From positions 248,001-312,000 of the forward strand of contig CAWELJ010000004.1 in NCBI GenBank assembly GCA_963809825.1: DNA of 64,000 nt, written 5' to 3'. The notes beneath the pieces are model-generated. The model saw only the letters and a program-made list of their open reading frames with translations, searched no databases and was not told where the DNA came from. This document shows, one piece after another, positions 61,720 through 64,000 of the stretch (the stretch's first letter is position 1; the number at the start of each line of letters is the position of its first letter). Origin of the DNA: Bog-473 sp963809825 (GTDB lineage Bacteria > Actinomycetota > Acidimicrobiia > Acidimicrobiales > RAAP-2). Position numbers and translations under genes: made by a program.

Positions 61720-64000
61720 GTGTTCCTCCCCGTTTATCAGGGTCGCCCGAAGAAGCTCGCTGTGTGTCGAGGTCTCCTCATTGTCGTCCTGACGTTCGCC
61801 GCGTCCGTGGCCGGAATGGAGACCTTTCGCGTGGGCACAGCGGCGGCGGCAACTCAATCCGAGACGTGCGCGTCGGAGGCCAAAGGTCCGGTGAGCGCCG
61901 ATCTGAAGTCGGTGGTCTGCGCGGAATTCGTGGCCGACCTCGCGGGAATCGGCAAGCTGCTCGGTCTCCCCACCTTGGCCTTCACCAGTTCATTGACGAC
62001 CCCGGTCCGGCTCATCTTCTCGGGTGAGACGAGTTCATCAAGCACCTTGTTCAGGACGAAATATTTCGCCCCTCCGTACGCGGGTCTACCCATTGACAAA
62101 CCATGTGAGGTGAGCGTCTTCCCTTTGGCCTACGACCGCGAGGACCCGGCCTCGGGTCTTTCGAGTGCTTTCAAGGTTGAGATTGCCCACGAGGTGGTGC
62201 ACTGCTATCAGCACTCGGTGATTAGTTATGACGAGGCCGTACGAAATGGGGCGTCTACGGTTCCCGATTGGATTTCTGAGGGAACGGCTACCTATGTCGC
62301 CACGCTCTACAAAGGCTACGCAGAAACCGTCACCCCCAGCGCTTGGGCCAACGGGTGGCTCGGGACCTCGAACAAAGATCTCAGGCAACGAAGCTATGAC
62401 GCCGTCGGATGGGTTTCGCTCGTGGCCCACGCCACCGGTAACGACTTGACCTCGAAAATGGCTCCGGCCTGGCGTGCCTTCGTCCAGGGAGGCCCAAACG
62501 CGTTCATTGCGGCGCTGGGTGGGAATGATCCGGCCGTCGCCAAGGCCTGGGGTCCTTCGATCGTGCATATGCCGCAATGGGGCGATGTCTGGGACACCCC
62601 CGGAATCGGCGTTCCGGCCGGAGCGCAACCCTCGACGATCGTCGACACCCTCAAGGCCAGGGACGTCCCTTACCAGGTCGCGATCGAACCTCTCGGAGCG
62701 ATCGTCGATACCGAGTCCCTGGTTGCCAAGGGCCTGGTCGAAATCGGCGTCGACAGTGGATTCGCGTCCGTCCATGATGCCGACGGCCACAACTATCTCG
62801 ACTTCACCGATCAGACGTTCTGTATGAAGGATTCGTGTCCCGACGCCGAGGTCACGTGCCCGGGTCGCCCGACCCCGCTCAAGCCCGAGCCGCTGACGGC
62901 GCCGTTCACCGTCGCGGTCGGGGGGGCGGCGACTCCGTCCACCTTCACCATCGAGAACATGTCGCCGCCGACGGCACCGGTCGCGCTCCCCAAGACGGAG
63001 GGCCCATGCGGTCAGGAGCCTGGCCTGCTGCCGCCACGGGCGGCCTTCTCGGAAGGCGAGCCACACCTCCAAACCCTGAACGGCGCCAGCTACGACTTCC
63101 AAGGAGCGGGGGAGTACACCCTCGTCCGCTCGGACAGCGGGGCCGTGGACGTGCAGGTGCGCGCCGCTCCATTCGAAGACTCCTCCTCAGTGGCGTTCAA
63201 CTCGGCCGTGGCGATGAGGGTCGTCTCGACCGACGTCGAAGTTGACGCTGGTGACCCCGCCGTCGTGCTCATCAACGGCAAGAGGAACCCCGGCTCATTG
63301 ACACGGCCACGAACACTTGCGGGCGGTGGGCACCTCCGAGAGACGACGACAGGTGACGGTGATGACGTCGATGTCACGTGGCCCGACGGGAGCGAGATCG
63401 ATGTGTCGGCGAGTGTGCTGGGCGAAAATGTCACCTTCGTCCCGCCGGCGCCTGGGCTGGATCATTTTTCAGGCCTTCTCTCTGCCTTGGCAAACACGGC
63501 GAAGCCGAAGAACGCCGGGTCGCAGACGTTCCTTGGTGGTGACGGACACCGCTACATCATTGACCCTACGACTCGGTCGGGGTTCAAGCTGCTCTACGGC
63601 CCTTTCGCGGCCAGTTGGCGTATCACGAAGCCGGCTTCGTTGTTCACCTATTCCAAGGGCAAGTCGCCGAGCACGTTTGTGAAGAGTGGCTTTCCGGCAA
63701 AATTGGTGTCGGCGTCGCTGTTGTCGTCGCAAAAGCGCAAGCAGGCAGAGGCAACCTGCAGGGCGGCCGGAGTCACCGGTTCAACGCTCCTGAACGACTG
63801 TGAGGTTGACGTTGGGGAGACGGGGAAGGCGGCCCTGGCTAAGGCCACGGCTCGCGTCCAGGCTGCAGCCTCGTCGTCGCCGATGGCGACTCCACCCACA
63901 CCAACGTCACCGACGGCCACCGCAGGTGCCCACCCGGCGGGCTATTACTTCACCCATCCGTGTGCCGTTGTCTCGGTAGCCGAAGTGACCGATCTTGTCG
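61720..64000 (+). CDS. Secreted zinc metallopeptidase with VWD-like domain (3' end outside window)
   Basis: My translation from GTG 61720 stays open for 760 codons to the window end; an in-frame TAG lies 12 nt upstream, fixing the start region. A signal peptide (KLAVCRGLLIVVLTFAASVAG) is followed by a peptidase-like domain with HEVVHCYQH (His157-Glu158-His161) and, 25 residues later, WISEGTATY (Glu187), a gluzincin-like HExxH...E. From residue 447 GEPHLQTLNGASYDFQGAGEYTLV begins a von Willebrand D-type domain that ends near a CRAAG...LNDCEVDV Cys pair. Target unknown; probably a cell-surface or secreted protease or adhesin. Confidence 0.75.
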   Translation, partial: MFLPVYQGRPKKLAVCRGLLIVVLTFAASVAGMETFRVGTAAAATQSETCASEAKGPVSADLKSVVCAEFVADLAGIGKLLGLPTLAFTSSLTTPVRLIFSGETSSSSTLFRTKYFAPPYAGLPIDKPCEVSVFPLAYDREDPASGLSSAFKVEIAHEVVHCYQHSVISYDEAVRNGASTVPDWISEGTATYVATLYKGYAETVTPSAWANGWLGTSNKDLRQRSYDAVGWVSLVAHATGNDLTSKMAPAWRAFVQGGPNAFIAALGGNDPAVAKAWGPSIVHMPQWGDVWDTPGIGVPAGAQPSTIVDTLKARDVPYQVAIEPLGAIVDTESLVAKGLVEIGVDSGFASVHDADGHNYLDFTDQTFCMKDSCPDAEVTCPGRPTPLKPEPLTAPFTVAVGGAATPSTFTIENMSPPTAPVALPKTEGPCGQEPGLLPPRAAFSEGEPHLQTLNGASYDFQGAGEYTLVRSDSGAVDVQVRAAPFEDSSSVAFNSAVAMRVVSTDVEVDAGDPAVVLINGKRNPGSLTRPRTLAGGGHLRETTTGDGDDVDVTWPDGSEIDVSASVLGENVTFVPPAPGLDHFSGLLSALANTAKPKNAGSQTFLGGDGHRYIIDPTTRSGFKLLYGPFAASWRITKPASLFTYSKGKSPSTFVKSGFPAKLVSASLLSSQKRKQAEATCRAAGVTGSTLLNDCEVDVGETGKAALAKATARVQAAASSSPMATPPTPTSPTATAGAHPAGYYFTHPCAVVSVAEVTDLV

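Overview
The window is high-GC, densely coded DNA with many GTG starts and 4-nt stop/start overlaps. The run fhaA-fhaB-pstP-pknB, followed by a trpG/pabA-type amidotransferase and crgA, is an actinobacterial hallmark. A mycothiol-type (MDMPI/DinB-like) protein and several Thr/Pro-tailed secreted proteins fit the same phylum. The repeated propeller-like unit in the SGNH protein at 37.2-38.8 kb points, more weakly, to the class Acidimicrobiia (inference). Three complete tRNA genes are present: Leu-CAG, Ile-GAT and Ala-TGC. No rRNA, CRISPR array, integrase or transposase was seen.

Layout. 0-9.2 kb: flavin-dependent catabolism. A dimethylglycine/sarcosine dehydrogenase-like enzyme, a choline-kinase-like phosphotransferase and an APC permease face a GlpK-like kinase, a GlpA-like dehydrogenase with a BFD-type iron-sulfur tail and a second flavoprotein. 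9.2-13.8 kb: a hydrolase, then two adjacent genes (HTTM membrane protein; phytoene-desaturase-like oxidoreductase) that each carry several single-base deletions, then tRNA-Leu. 13.9-19.7 kb: the Ser/Thr kinase and cell-division cluster. 19.7-25.5 kb: thiolase, thioesterase, ComF-like, SDR, pirin, aldo/keto reductase and ASCH genes.

25.7-37.2 kb is the most unusual part. A six-gene operon occurs twice in tandem, clearly diverged but with the same order, nearly the same lengths and mostly the same overlaps. It encodes: (a) a membrane-anchored protein with a Pro/Thr tail; (b) a membrane-anchored protein whose long Ala/Pro stalk ends in a short TTGAS motif like an ApbE flavin-attachment site; (c) an ApbE-like FMN transferase; (d) a ferric-reductase-like heme membrane protein; (e) a NuoF-like FMN/Fe-S/SLBB protein; (f) a small ferredoxin. 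The second copy runs on into a third Pro/Thr-rich anchored protein and a histidine kinase/response regulator pair. I read this as a candidate electron-transfer machine across the membrane: NuoF-like protein and ferredoxin pass electrons to membrane heme, then to a flavin carried on a flexible stalk, under two-component control. That function is inference.

37.2-46.5 kb holds two SGNH hydrolases, tRNA-Ile, a TesB-like thioesterase, tRNA-Ala, an FMN reductase, PAS and HTH proteins, MntP, an MDMPI-like protein, a Cys-rich protein, an SDR and an AAA ATPase. 46.5-60.1 kb holds an LCP cell-wall ligase, a soluble MgtE-N/CBS protein paired with an NRAMP-related transporter, a Nudix hydrolase, a diguanylate cyclase, a multi-spanning membrane protein, a methyltransferase with a divergent HxlR regulator, an orphan ABC binding protein and a ClC channel. 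After a tRNA-Pro-like 3' fragment at 60.3 kb the DNA becomes gene-poor and ends in two secreted proteins, one of them a zinc metallopeptidase/VWD protein cut by the window edge.
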